Numbered from the stretch's first letter, positions 16,984 through 25,454 are shown. The stretch: 64,000 nucleotides of DNA from an uncultured Collinsella sp. (GCA_900544205.1 UQUG01000001.1:55770-119769); one strand, 5' to 3'. Program-made: numbers and translations. Notes: generated by a model not told the origin, from the sequence alone.

Positions 16984-17085
16984 CGGCTTCCCCAGGCACC
17001 CGATCTTGCCGTTCTAACTGTCGCTTGCGTACCAAAGTACGCGGCGCTCCTCTTTCACGGCAACCTCGGGCACCTGGGAAAGCCG
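16984..17085. repeat. Family C structured element, copy 1
   Basis: Arms of 19 bases (16984-17002 and 17067-17085, three mismatches) enclose a core with GTCGCTTGCGTACC, a GTACGC hairpin partner, and GCGCTCCTCTTTC. The same core recurs in copy 2 at 18281-18389, but the arms there are different. It fills the gap between the two dehydratase genes. Confidence 0.8.
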
Positions 17086-17122
17086 TTTCCTTGGTTGGTT
17101 AAAAGGTTTGTTAAGGAGTTAT

Positions 17123-18286
17123 ATGTCGGAAAATATTGAGCAGCCGTTGCCGTCCACGTTTGAGGAGTTCAACGAGCAACGCAAGGCGGCGTTTATTCGC
17201 GTCAAGGATTATAAGCAGGCGGGTAATCGCCTGGTCGGTTTTCTGTGCAGCTACACGCCGCTCGAGATTATCGATGCCGCGGGGGCTGCGAGCGTGGCGC
17301 TGTGCGGCACGTCCGACGAGGTGATTCCCGAGGCCGAGAAGGTGCTGCCGGCAAACCTGTGCCCGCTCATCAAGTCTACGTATGGTTTTGCCTATTCGCA
17401 AAAGTGCCCGTTTACGTACTTTAGCGACATGATCATCGGCGAGACCACCTGCGACGGCAAGAAGAAGATGTACGAGCTACTCAACGAGCTCAAGCGCACG
17501 CACATTCTGCATCTTCCGCAGGGTCGCGATCGCGCCTACGAGCGTGAAGGCTGGTACGAGGAGTGCCGCCTGCTCAAGGAGGAGCTCGAGGGCTTCTACG
17601 GCATCACGATTACCGACGATGACCTGCGTGCTGCCGTCCGTCGTCGCAACCGCTTGCGTGCGGCTCAGCTCAAGATGTTTGCGCTGCAGGCCAACCAGCC
17701 GGCGGCCATGAGCGGCATCGACCTGATGAGCACTATGTTTGCCGGTACGTTCAGCTTTGATATCGAGGCCTATACGCAGCAGCTGGAGCAAAAGGTTGTC
17801 AAGCTGCGCGAGGCCTACGACGCGAGCGAGCGCCCGGTTGCGGCGGATGCCAAGCGCATTCTGATCACCGGCTGCCCGGTGGGCGGCGTGATCAACAAGA
17901 TCGGTCGCACCATCGAGTCCAACGGTGGTGTGGTCGTGTGCATGGACGACTGCTCGGGCGAGCGCACGGCGGCCATGATGATCGACCCGGAGGCTCCCGA
18001 CATCTTGCGCGCCATCGCCGACCGCTACCTGGACATTAACTGCTCGGTCATGACGCCCAACGACGGTCGTATGGAAAACACGCTGGCCATGTGCGAGAAG
18101 TATCACGTCGATGGCGTAGTGGAGAGCGTGCTCCAGGCGTGCCACACCTTTAACGTGGAGAGTGCGCGCATGCAGGAGACTGTCGAGGGTGCGGGCATTC
18201 CGTACATGAAGATCGAGACCGACTACAGCAACGGCGACATGGGACAGATCGAGACCCGCATCGCCGCCTTCATCGAAACCCTCTAG
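17123..18286 (+). CDS. 2-hydroxyacyl-CoA dehydratase family / double-cubane-cluster-type protein, second copy
   Basis: This 387-aa paralogue of the preceding gene has the same landmarks: ANLCPLIKSTYGFAYSQKCPF, GETTCDGKKKMYELL, a central linker with MSGIDLMST, the block ITGCPVGGV, and the ending QIETRIAAFIETL. The N-terminus is shorter than in copy one. TAAGGAG lies just before the ATG. The pair could form a heterodimer like HgdA/HgdB, or be two independent double-cubane proteins. Both are likely cytoplasmic and oxygen-sensitive. It shares the activase gene downstream. Confidence 0.8.
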   Translation: MSENIEQPLPSTFEEFNEQRKAAFIRVKDYKQAGNRLVGFLCSYTPLEIIDAAGAASVALCGTSDEVIPEAEKVLPANLCPLIKSTYGFAYSQKCPFTYFSDMIIGETTCDGKKKMYELLNELKRTHILHLPQGRDRAYEREGWYEECRLLKEELEGFYGITITDDDLRAAVRRRNRLRAAQLKMFALQANQPAAMSGIDLMSTMFAGTFSFDIEAYTQQLEQKVVKLREAYDASERPVAADAKRILITGCPVGGVINKIGRTIESNGGVVVCMDDCSGERTAAMMIDPEAPDILRAIADRYLDINCSVMTPNDGRMENTLAMCEKYHVDGVVESVLQACHTFNVESARMQETVEGAGIPYMKIETDYSNGDMGQIETRIAAFIETL

Positions 18287-18389
18287 CTTCCTCAGGCACC
18301 GGATCTTGCTCCTCAAACCGTCGCTTGCGTACCCAATGTACGCTGCGCTCCTCTTTCGGGTCAATCTCCGGCACCTGAGAAACCTAGAG
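18281..18389. repeat. Family C structured element, copy 2
   Basis: Arms of 23 bases (18281-18303 and 18367-18389, with a few mismatches) begin inside the stop codon region of the preceding gene. The core GTCGCTTGCGTACC...GTACGC...GCGCTCCTCTTTC is shared with copy 1. The hairpin could also end or punctuate transcription, although no T tract follows. Confidence 0.8.
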
Positions 18390-18441
18390 CTAAGGCGCCT
18401 GAACGCGCCGCTACCTTTGATGTTTAGATTGGGAGAGAGCC

Positions 18442-19206
18442 ATGATAGGGATCGGGATCGATATCGGGTCTACGGCGGCTAAGGCTGCTGTGGTCGATGG
18501 AGGGGGTTCGGTGGCGTGGACGTGCGTGCAGCCAACCGGGTTCTCCTCGGTCGATGCGGCGGAGCGTCTGCGCGGCGAGCTTGCCGCGGCCGGCTATGAC
18601 GTGGCTGCCGACGACGTGCGCGTGATCGCGACCGGCTACGGTCGTGTCGCCGTGCCCTATGCGCATAAGGTCGTGACTGAGATTACCTGCCACGGTACCG
18701 GTGCTGTGCGCCTGTTTGGCGACCACGGCACCGTGATCGACGTGGGCGGTCAGGACACCAAGGTCATTCAGATCAAGGGCGGTCGCGTGGCCAAATTTGC
18801 CATGAACGACAAGTGCGCTGCCGGCACGGGGCGCTTTTTGGAGATCATGGCCGACCGTCTGGGTATTTCCCAACAGCAGATGGCCGACCTTGCGCGTTCC
18901 GGCGAACCCACCAAGATCAGCAGCATGTGCACGGTGTTTGCCGAAAGCGAGGTCATCAGCCTGATCGGTCGCGGTGAGCCGCGCGAGAACATTGCGCGTG
19001 GCGTGATCGACAGCGTGGTCTCGCGCGTGGCGACCATGGCTGGGCAGGCGGCGGGCGCCCCGTACTACCTGACGGGAGGCCTGTGCGAGAACGCATTCGT
19101 GGTGGAGCGGTTGGGCGAGCTACTGGGGTCGCCGGTGACCACCTCGCCCCAGGCTCGCTTTGCCGGAGCCATCGGCGCGGCGATTCGCGCACAGGCGCTC
19201 AATTAA
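18442..19206 (+). CDS. Acyl-CoA dehydratase activase (ASKHA ATPase, HgdC/YjiL-like)
   Basis: This homodimeric iron-sulfur ATPase drives single electrons into dehydratase or double-cubane partners. The 254-aa length is typical. The ASKHA phosphate-1 motif is GIDIGSTAAKAAVV (residues 5-18) and phosphate-2 is VIDVGGQDTKV. The two cysteines that bridge a [4Fe-4S] cluster between subunits are in NDKCAAGTGRF and SSMCTVFAESE. YLTGGLCENAFV is the adenosine motif. It lies after the two dehydratase-type genes and 70 bases before selD, which ties this module to selenium genes. Confidence 0.88.
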   Translation: MIGIGIDIGSTAAKAAVVDGGGSVAWTCVQPTGFSSVDAAERLRGELAAAGYDVAADDVRVIATGYGRVAVPYAHKVVTEITCHGTGAVRLFGDHGTVIDVGGQDTKVIQIKGGRVAKFAMNDKCAAGTGRFLEIMADRLGISQQQMADLARSGEPTKISSMCTVFAESEVISLIGRGEPRENIARGVIDSVVSRVATMAGQAAGAPYYLTGGLCENAFVVERLGELLGSPVTTSPQARFAGAIGAAIRAQALN

Positions 19207-19276
19207 TGCATCCGCCGTAGGCTCGCATTCATGCGTATACTGGGAGGAAATGATTGACCGATGAGAGGAGGTATCG

Positions 19277-20326
19277 ATGGCTGACGATCAGATTAAGCTC
19301 ACGTCCATGACGGCCGCGAGCGGTTGAGCCGCTAAGTTGGCCCCCGGAGCCCTCGCCCAGGTCCTGGGCGATTTACCCAATGTGCATAACGACAACTTGC
19401 TCGTGGGGTTCGATACCTCCGACGATGCGAGCGTCTTCCGCGTAGGGGAGAACCTGGGACTCGTGCAGTCCATCGACTTCTTCCCACCGATGGTCGACGA
19501 CCCGTTTCTGTTTGGCCAGATCGCCGCGGCCAACTCGCTGTCGGACATCTACGCCATGGGCGGGCGGCCGAGCCATGCCATGAACTTGCTGTGCATCCCG
19601 AGCTGCCTGGGCGTTGAGGTTGCCGGTCAGATTCTGGCGGGCGGCGCCGACAAGTGCGTCGAGGCCGGCTGCTCCATCGCGGGCGGTCACACCATCAACG
19701 ACGACGAGCCCAAGTACGGCCTGTCCGTGAGCGGTTTTGTCGCGCTTGACCGTATGCTCGCCAACAGCGGCGCGCGCGTGGGCGATGTTCTGCTGCTGAC
19801 CAAGGCCATCGGCTCGGGCATTATCACCACGGCCATTAAGGGCGAGCTCATCGAGCAGGACGAGGCCGCAGCCATGTTTGACTCGATGCGAACCCTCAAC
19901 GAGGCACCGATTCGTCTGGCCGAGGGACTTGAGCTTCACGGCTGCACCGACATTACGGGCTTTGGTCTGATCGGGCACGCGTGCGAGATGGCCGAGGGCT
20001 CGGGCGTGCAGGTTGAGCTTGCATCGGGGGCGGTGCCGCTCTTTGACCAGGTGCTCGACATGGCGCGTCTGGGCATTATCCCCGCGGGCTCCTACCGCAA
20101 CCAGGACTTCTTTGGCCCGCGCGTGGCGGCCGACGAGGACCTGGAGCCGGGCATGCTGGATGCGCTGTACGATCCGCAGACCTCGGGCGGTTTGCTTATT
20201 GCGGCGCCCGCGGCGGATGTGGATGAGCTTGCGCGTCGTCTGCATGCCGAGGGGCGCGTTGCCGCCGTCGTCGGTCGCGTTTGCGAGGCGGAGCCGGGCG
20301 GTCCTGCCGTCCGCGTTGTCCGCTAG
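19277..20326 (+). CDS. selD: Selenide, water dikinase (selenophosphate synthetase), Sec-containing
   Basis: SelD makes selenophosphate, the selenium donor for Sec-tRNA. The frame has an in-frame TGA at 19325-19327 (codon 17) in the context MTAASG-U-AAKLAPG, exactly where E. coli SelD has its catalytic Cys17 followed by an essential Lys. The enzyme is therefore read as a 349-aa selenoprotein. A candidate SECIS hairpin follows at 19353-19371. Downstream blocks (GGADKCVEAGCSIAGGHTINDDEPKYG is split by the usual ATP-site glycine; DITGFGLIGHACEMA; DPQTSGGLL) are all SelD hallmarks. GAGAGGAGG precedes the ATG. yedF follows. Confidence 0.95.
19353..19371 (+). promoter_or_regulatory. Candidate bacterial SECIS element in selD
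   Basis: An 8-bp stem TCGCCCAG / CTGGGCGA presents GGTC at its tip, 25 bases after the Sec TGA. E. coli SECIS loops also display GGU. The distance to the TGA is longer than in E. coli fdhF but within what other bacteria show. Confidence 0.6.
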
Positions 20327-20349
20327 CCCGCACGTTTATGTAACTGTTT

Positions 20350-20373
20350 ACCGTTCTCTAGAACGGTTCTTTC
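20350..20373 (+). terminator. Weak hairpin between selD and yedF
   Basis: A 7-bp stem ACCGTTC / GAACGGT with a 4-base loop is followed by TTCTTT. It could attenuate transcription into yedF. Confidence 0.35.
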
Positions 20374-20386
20374 GAAAGGAAAAGCT

Positions 20387-21013
20387 ATGTCTACCAAAAT
20401 TGAAGTCAATGCCATGGGCGATGCCTGCCCGCTGCCCGTCGTCAAGACACTTAAGGCACTCAAACAGCTTGATGGCGAAGGTGCCGTGGTGACCTCGGTC
20501 GACAACGAGACCGCCGTCAAGAACATCTCCAAGATGGCGCAGGAGAAGGGCTGCACGGCCTCGGTCGAGAAGGTTTCTGACGCCGAGTGGCACGTGACCG
20601 TGGCGACCTCTGGCGCCGTTGCCGTGGCCGATCCTGAGCAGGATGGCGCTGCCTTCTGCGACGCCAGCGCCGGCAAGGGCAAGCTCGTCATTTCCGTCTA
20701 CACCGACTGCATGGGCCGTGGCGATGACGAGCTGGGCCACAAGCTCATGAAGGCGTTTATCTTTGCCGTGACGCAGCAGGAGGAGCTGCCCGCGACCATG
20801 CTGTTCTACAACGGCGGTGCCAAGCTCACCGTCGAGGGCTCACCGGTGCTCGACGACCTGAAGGGGCTGGCTGAGCAGGGTGTCGAGATTCTCACCTGCG
20901 GTACCTGCCTCGACCACTATGGCATTAAAGACCAACTTGCAGTGGGCGAGGTCACCAACATGTACGTGATCGTGGAGAAGATGGAGCAGGCCGTGCGCGT
21001 CGTGCGCCCGTAG
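20387..21013 (+). CDS. yedF: Sulfurtransferase-like selenium metabolism protein YedF
   Basis: This 208-aa protein has an N-terminal TusA/SirA-like domain with GDACPLPVVKTLKAL (the CPxP active cysteine at about residue 14) and a C-terminal DsrE-like domain with CGTCLDHYGI. This two-domain YedF form is known to track with selD in selenium-using bacteria; its chemistry is thought to involve selenium or sulfur transfer. GAAAGGA precedes the ATG. Its place between selD and a DUF3343 gene supports the selenium role. Confidence 0.88.
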   Translation: MSTKIEVNAMGDACPLPVVKTLKALKQLDGEGAVVTSVDNETAVKNISKMAQEKGCTASVEKVSDAEWHVTVATSGAVAVADPEQDGAAFCDASAGKGKLVISVYTDCMGRGDDELGHKLMKAFIFAVTQQEELPATMLFYNGGAKLTVEGSPVLDDLKGLAEQGVEILTCGTCLDHYGIKDQLAVGEVTNMYVIVEKMEQAVRVVRP

Positions 21014-21032
21014 CGTATTGGTTGGAGTTGCC

Positions 21033-21284
21033 ATGAGGGAGAAGCGCCCGGCGCTTGTCATCACGTTCCCCACCACGGCGGCCGCCATGGGTTGCGAGTC
21101 CCTGTGCATTGAGCGCGGCCTTCCCGGGCGAACGATTCCCGTGCCCGGGGAGGTCGCTGCCGGCTGCGGTTTGGCGTGGAAGGCGTCGCCTGCCGATGAG
21201 GAGCTGCTGCGCGCCGAACTCGCCGCGGCGAGTGTTCCTACCGAGGGCTATACCGTGATTGATATGTGGGAGGTCGTGCGATGA
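21033..21284 (+). CDS. DUF3343 protein, putative Se/S carrier
   Basis: This small protein (83 aa) belongs to DUF3343, described as putative Se/S carriers. The features are LVITFPTTAAAMGCESLC near the N-terminus, RTIPVPGEVAAGCGLAWK in the middle, and a short C-terminal strand. Cysteines at about positions 20, 24 and 46 are candidates for binding selenium. A GGAG site precedes the ATG, and the stop overlaps the next start (ATGA), so translation with the desulfurase is coupled. Confidence 0.8.
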   Translation: MREKRPALVITFPTTAAAMGCESLCIERGLPGRTIPVPGEVAAGCGLAWKASPADEELLRAELAAASVPTEGYTVIDMWEVVR

Positions 21285-22420
21285 TCTACCTGGATAACGC
21301 GGCGACGACCATGCACAAGCCGCAGACGGTGATCGATGCCGTGACGCAGGCGATGTGCTCGCTCGGCAATGCCGGACGCGGTGCGACGTCGGGCGCGCTC
21401 GACGCGGCGCGTACCATCCACGGTTGTCGCGCCAAGCTTGCGCGCCTGTTGGGCTGCCCGCGGGCTGACCGTGTGTGCTTTACGCCCAACTCCACCGCGG
21501 CGCTCAACACCGCCATCTGTGGCGTGGTGCGCCCCGGCGACCGCGTGGTCACGACGGTGCTCGAGCACAACTCCGTGCTGCGTCCGCTCAACCGCCTGGC
21601 GGCGGAGCGGGGTGTGACCGTTGAGCATGCTGGCTGCGACGCGGACGGCGTTCTCGATTATGACGAGCTCGAGCAGCTGGTCACGCCGGGCACGCGTGCC
21701 GTGGTGGTGACGCACGCCTCCAATGTGACCGGCAATGAGGTCGACATTGCGCGCGTGGCCGCCATGGCCCATGCGGCAGGCGCGCTTGCGATCGTCGACG
21801 CCTCGCAGTCTGCCGGCACGGCGAAGATTGACATGGATGCCATGGGGCTCGACGTCGTGTGCTTTACCGGCCACAAGGGGCTCATGGGTCCGCAGGGGAC
21901 CGGCGGCCTGGCCGTGGCGGAGGGCATTGACGTGGCTCCGTGGGCCATGGGCGGCACGGGCGTGCACAGCTTCGATGCGCTGCAGCCGCTTGAGTGGCCC
22001 ACGCGCCTTGAGGCGGGCACGCTCAACGGCCACGGCATCGCGGGCCTTTCTGCCGGCCTCGACTTTATCGAGGCCCAGGGTGGGGTCGAGGCGATTGCTG
22101 CCCACGAGCGTGCGCTCGCTGATCGCTTCCTTGCCGGTGTGCGCAAGATTCCGGGGATTAAGCTCTACGGTGCCTTTGACCAGCAGGCGCGCTCTGCGAT
22201 TGTGTCGCTCAACGTAGCCGATATCGACTCTGCCGAGATTTCGGACGCGCTCATGCAAGGGTGGGGGATTGCGACGCGCCCCGGTGCCCATTGCGCTCCG
22301 CTCATGCACCGCGCGCTGGGGACCGAGCGCCAGGGCGTCGTCCGCTTCTCGTTTGGGTATTTCAACACGGACGAGGAAGTCGACACCGCGATTGACGCTT
22401 TGCGCGATTTAGCCTGCTAG
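21281..22420 (+). CDS. Cysteine desulfurase family protein linked to selenium metabolism
   Basis: This is a class V aminotransferase-fold PLP enzyme, 379 aa. It starts MIYLDNAATT, has the PLP lysine K199 in CFTGHKGLMGPQGTGG, and the mobile active-site cysteine in RPGAHCAPLMHRALGT. This N-terminus and lysine context are typical of the group found beside selD and DUF3343, which is thought to mobilise selenium (or sulfur) from (seleno)cysteine. The start overlaps the DUF3343 stop by four bases. A terminator follows, closing the selenium block. Confidence 0.85.
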   Translation: MIYLDNAATTMHKPQTVIDAVTQAMCSLGNAGRGATSGALDAARTIHGCRAKLARLLGCPRADRVCFTPNSTAALNTAICGVVRPGDRVVTTVLEHNSVLRPLNRLAAERGVTVEHAGCDADGVLDYDELEQLVTPGTRAVVVTHASNVTGNEVDIARVAAMAHAAGALAIVDASQSAGTAKIDMDAMGLDVVCFTGHKGLMGPQGTGGLAVAEGIDVAPWAMGGTGVHSFDALQPLEWPTRLEAGTLNGHGIAGLSAGLDFIEAQGGVEAIAAHERALADRFLAGVRKIPGIKLYGAFDQQARSAIVSLNVADIDSAEISDALMQGWGIATRPGAHCAPLMHRALGTERQGVVRFSFGYFNTDEEVDTAIDALRDLAC

Positions 22421-22434
22421 AGCGTATATACTTG

Positions 22435-22464
22435 CGGGACGGGTCTTTTGCCCGTCCCGTTTTT
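22435..22464 (+). terminator. Terminator of the selenium block
   Basis: A perfect 9-bp stem CGGGACGGG / CCCGTCCCG with a 7-base loop is followed by TTTTTG. Confidence 0.92.
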
Positions 22465-22487
22465 GTTTCGACCCGAAAGGTGTGCAT

Positions 22488-23846
22488 ATGGCCTCATCCG
22501 CTCCGCGCGGTTTGCGCTCCGACCATGTCGTTACCGTCGGCATTGCGCTGTTCTCGATGCTCTTTGGCGCCGGCAACCTCATTATTCCGCCGCTGCTGGC
22601 GCTGCAGGCTGGTTCTGCCACGCCGGTCGCCATGCTCGGCTTTCTGATTGCCGCCATCGGCCTGCCCGTCATGGGTTTTATCGCCGTGGCACTTGCCGGA
22701 ACGGCGCGCGAGCTTGCCGGCCGCGTGCATCCTAAGTTTGGCGAATTCTTCGTTGCGGCGGTCTACCTGGCCATCGGCCCGTGCCTGGCTATTCCGCGCA
22801 CAAGCTCCACGGCCTTCGAGATGCTGGTGCCGCTGCTGCCCGAGGGCGTTTCGCTCGGCACGGCACGTCTGGCGTTTGCCATCGGGTTCTTCATCATCGC
22901 GTTTGCGCTCACGCTGCGCCCGGGTGTCATTACACGCGTACTCGGTCGCATTACGGGCCCCGCGCTCATTGCGCTCATCGTACTGGTCGTGGGTGCTGCC
23001 GTGATCTCGCCACTGGGACCGGCTGCCGCGCCTCAGGCTCCCTACGATGCAGGCGCCGCCGTGCAGGGCTTTCTGACTGGCTATCAGACCATGGACCTGC
23101 TCGCATCGCTCGCCTTTGGCATTATCATCGCCGAGACCATTCACGAACTGGGCGTTACCGATGACAAGCGCGTGGCCTTCGAGATTTCGCGTTCCGGTGT
23201 GATCGCCGGCGTGCTCATGGCCATTATCTATTGCGGCTTGGCCCTTGCCGGTATGCAGCTCGGCACCGTGATGCCCGACGCCACCAACGGCGCTGCAATC
23301 CTTGCTCGCTCGGCCTCCATGCACTTTGGCCTTGCCGGCACGGTCGTGGTCTTCGCCATCTTCTTCCTCGCCTGCATGAACGTGTGCATTGGCCTCATTA
23401 GTTGCTGCGCGCGCTATTTCTGTGAGACGTACGTGGTTGAAGGGGGAGCGGAGGCCTCCGAGGAGGCCATGCGCCGCCCCTTCGCGATCCTCGCCTTTGT
23501 GTTCGCGGCGTTTTCGTGCCTGCTCTCCAACGTGGGCCTCGACGTGATCCTCATGTTCTCGGTGCCTATGCTCAACGCCTTGTATCCCGTTGCCATCGTA
23601 CTGGTACTGATGGGCCTGGTGCACGGCTTTTGCGACGCTCATCCGCAGGTGTGGGTGTGGGTCGGCGGCGTGGTTGCTGTGCAGAGTGTGATCACCTCGG
23701 TCCGCGATGCGTTCTTTGCGGGCGCGTGGCTACCGTTTGATGTTCTTCCGCTGGCGGATATCGGTGCCGCGTGGGCGCCGGTTGCCGTGGCGGCGTTTGT
23801 GATCGGTCTGCTCCACAGCAAGTTTGTCGCACATTCGAGGAGCTAG
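22488..23846 (+). CDS. brnQ: Branched-chain amino acid transporter, LIVCS (BrnQ) family
   Basis: This polytopic membrane protein of 452 aa has about 12 hydrophobic segments. It resembles BrnQ, which imports Leu, Ile and Val with a cation. Family features are LFSMLFGAGNLIIPPLLALQ in helix 1, GPCLAIPRTSSTAFEM, and LTGYQTMDLLASLAFG. The ATG at 22488 follows GAAAGG; a GTG two codons earlier overlaps the spacer. It is a single gene between the selenium block and a tRNA pair. Confidence 0.9.
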   Translation: MASSAPRGLRSDHVVTVGIALFSMLFGAGNLIIPPLLALQAGSATPVAMLGFLIAAIGLPVMGFIAVALAGTARELAGRVHPKFGEFFVAAVYLAIGPCLAIPRTSSTAFEMLVPLLPEGVSLGTARLAFAIGFFIIAFALTLRPGVITRVLGRITGPALIALIVLVVGAAVISPLGPAAAPQAPYDAGAAVQGFLTGYQTMDLLASLAFGIIIAETIHELGVTDDKRVAFEISRSGVIAGVLMAIIYCGLALAGMQLGTVMPDATNGAAILARSASMHFGLAGTVVVFAIFFLACMNVCIGLISCCARYFCETYVVEGGAEASEEAMRRPFAILAFVFAAFSCLLSNVGLDVILMFSVPMLNALYPVAIVLVLMGLVHGFCDAHPQVWVWVGGVVAVQSVITSVRDAFFAGAWLPFDVLPLADIGAAWAPVAVAAFVIGLLHSKFVAHSRS

Positions 23847-23857
23847 GGTTTCTGCGC

Positions 23858-23886
23858 TTGCACAGGCGGGGAGTCTCCCCTATAAT
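23858..23886 (+). promoter_or_regulatory. Promoter of the tRNA-Pro/tRNA-Gly pair
   Basis: TTGCAC (23858-23863) and a perfect TATAAT (23881-23886) are separated by exactly 17 bases, and the tRNA-Pro gene begins about 50 bases downstream. This is the best promoter match in the window. Confidence 0.8.
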
Positions 23887-23937
23887 TTCCTTCGCTTTGG
23901 GACACGCAAGGTTTAGACCTTAGCTGCTCAACACCTT

Positions 23938-24014
23938 CGGGACGTGGCGCAGTTTGGTAGCGCGCCTGCTTTGGGAGCAGGATGTCGCAGGTTCAAATCC
24001 TGTCGTCCCGACCA
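23938..24014 (+). tRNA. tRNA-Pro (anticodon TGG)
   Basis: A 77-nt cloverleaf has acceptor ends CGGGACG / CGTCCCG, D arm GGCGCAGTTTGGTAGCGC, anticodon stem CCTGC/GCAGG with loop TTTGGGA (anticodon TGG), T arm GCAGGTTCAAATCCTGT and an encoded ACCA end. Confidence 0.97.
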
Positions 24015-24020
24015 TATCTT

Positions 24021-24094
24021 GCGGGCGTAGTTCAATGGTAGAACCCCAGCCTTCCAAGCTGATGACGCGGGTTCGATTCCCGTCGCCCGCTCCA
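24021..24094 (+). tRNA. tRNA-Gly (anticodon TCC)
   Basis: A 74-nt cloverleaf has acceptor ends GCGGGCG / CGCCCGC, anticodon loop CTTCCAA (anticodon TCC), T loop TTCGATT and an encoded TCCA end. It lies six bases after tRNA-Pro, so both are co-transcribed. Confidence 0.97.
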
Positions 24095-24105
24095 TAAGAT
24101 AGCTT

Positions 24106-24141
24106 AACGGCTCTGATTCCCTTTGGGATCAGAGCCGTTTT
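24106..24141 (+). terminator. Terminator after the tRNA pair
   Basis: A perfect 12-bp stem AACGGCTCTGAT / ATCAGAGCCGTT with a 10-base loop is followed by TT, then CG; the T tract is short. Confidence 0.8.
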
Positions 24142-24176
24142 CGTAAACGTGCCGGGGACCCCACATCCCCACCTAA

Positions 24177-24240
24177 GTTGCGGTGAAATACGGACTGTTT
24201 TCGGCTTTTATGGCCCATGTAGTCCGTATTTCACCGCAAC
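24177..24240. repeat. Family A palindromic repeat, copy 2
   Basis: Perfect 20-bp arms GTTGCGGTGAAATACGGACT (24177-24196 and 24221-24240) enclose a 24-base loop. The rest of the 311-base gap before the next gene is AT-richer than its surroundings and holds nothing else that I recognise. Confidence 0.95.
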
Positions 24241-24405
24241 TATTTGTAAGGTTGGATTTTGATGCCGTTGGGAGGATCGTAGCGACCGTCTACCGAGAGT
24301 GGAAATATTTTTTGAAGCTCTGACCTGCGACGTCAAGCTTTTGGTCAGCTTTTGGCAAGGCCTGCGGACGGAAGCATGCGATAGCGTAATGGTATTCTCT
24401 CCGCC

Positions 24406-25428
24406 GTGATGGTTATGGGGTTGGCCATGCTCGATAAAGGCAAACATTTTCCGCAGTCCTATGCAAGGATGCTATTCTCGGCCGTTGGAATTCATCAAGA
24501 TGGACAGCTGCTTATAACAATTGATCCTTGGGATGAACGCCGTGCGCGCGAGCTTATGCAGGAAGAGCTCATGCTTCGTCTTTACAACCATGTGTATGCG
24601 GATCCTGTCTATTGGAATAATCTTGGGGTTGAAGATCGTATCTTTCAGCTGGCATCCGCTATTGCGGTCGTTGAACCGGATGCTGTGTTTTGCGGAGCGA
24701 CAGCAGCGTTGCTCTACGGCATCGGCTCGGCGTATACGCTTCTGGATAAAGTGCAAGTGCTGCTGCCACGGTCTACAAGGCGTGATACGTATGAGTTCGT
24801 TGAATACAAGCGCTGGCGCCCGGGCGAAGTGTGGCGGCTTGGTCTGTTTACACTGACGGATCCGTGTCGAACGGTTGTTGATATCGCGCGATCGAGCGCC
24901 TTTCGCTATGCGCTGGGTTATGTCGATGGCTTGGCCCGTGAGTACGATGTCGAACGCGAAGAGCTGCGAGCATATGCGCAGGCAAATTGTCGAGGGCTGC
25001 ATGGCATCGCGCGTGCTTTTGACGTTTTTGAGTATATGGACGGCAGGTCAGACAATGGCGGCGAGTCTGAGGCGAGAGCAGCGATGATTCTCGCTGGGGT
25101 TGCCGCGCCCGAGCTTCAAGTTGAGATAACGCGACCGGGATACGCTGGCTATTATCTAGCAGATTATGGCTGGCAGATGCCAGACGGCTCATGGACGCTG
25201 GCAGAGCTGCATGGGCTAGGCAAGTTTGAAGACGAGACTCAAAATGATCCAGAGCGGGCGGCGGCAAAAACGTATCGAACGGCCCTCATGCGCGAAGCGA
25301 ACCTTCGCGCCATGGGCCACAACGTCATTCATTTCAAACTCTCGGACACCTACGACGTAGAATCGTTCGGTGCCATGATGCGCGGTTACGGCATTCCGAC
25401 AATAAAACCCTACGCCGACTCCCGATAG
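24406..25428 (+). CDS. AbiEi-like protein with a restriction-endonuclease-like C-terminal region
   Basis: This is an orphan of about 340 aa. The middle (DAVFCGATAALLYG, then LTDPCRTVVDIARSS) resembles AbiEi-type antitoxin proteins of actinobacteria. The C-terminal third shows ESEARAAMILAG, then YLADYGW and WTLAELHGLGKFED, with acidic residues and a lysine spaced as in the DUF559/Vsr nuclease-like fold. No partner toxin (AbiEii) is adjacent. Starts at 24406 (GTG), 24409 or 24427 are all possible; none has a good ribosome binding site. Base composition is lower in GC than its neighbours, and the gene lies between two family A repeats next to tRNA genes, which suggests transfer. Confidence 0.6.
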   Translation: MMVMGLAMLDKGKHFPQSYARMLFSAVGIHQDGQLLITIDPWDERRARELMQEELMLRLYNHVYADPVYWNNLGVEDRIFQLASAIAVVEPDAVFCGATAALLYGIGSAYTLLDKVQVLLPRSTRRDTYEFVEYKRWRPGEVWRLGLFTLTDPCRTVVDIARSSAFRYALGYVDGLAREYDVEREELRAYAQANCRGLHGIARAFDVFEYMDGRSDNGGESEARAAMILAGVAAPELQVEITRPGYAGYYLADYGWQMPDGSWTLAELHGLGKFEDETQNDPERAAAKTYRTALMREANLRAMGHNVIHFKLSDTYDVESFGAMMRGYGIPTIKPYADSR

Positions 25429-25454
25429 CGAAATCGTTCGCGGTCCACCTTCAA

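Noticed and set aside
19277..19327. selD read as a broken gene or as starting at TTG 19337
   Set aside because: The TGA lies exactly at the catalytic Cys/Sec position, has a hairpin after it, and the good ribosome binding site is upstream of the ATG at 19277.
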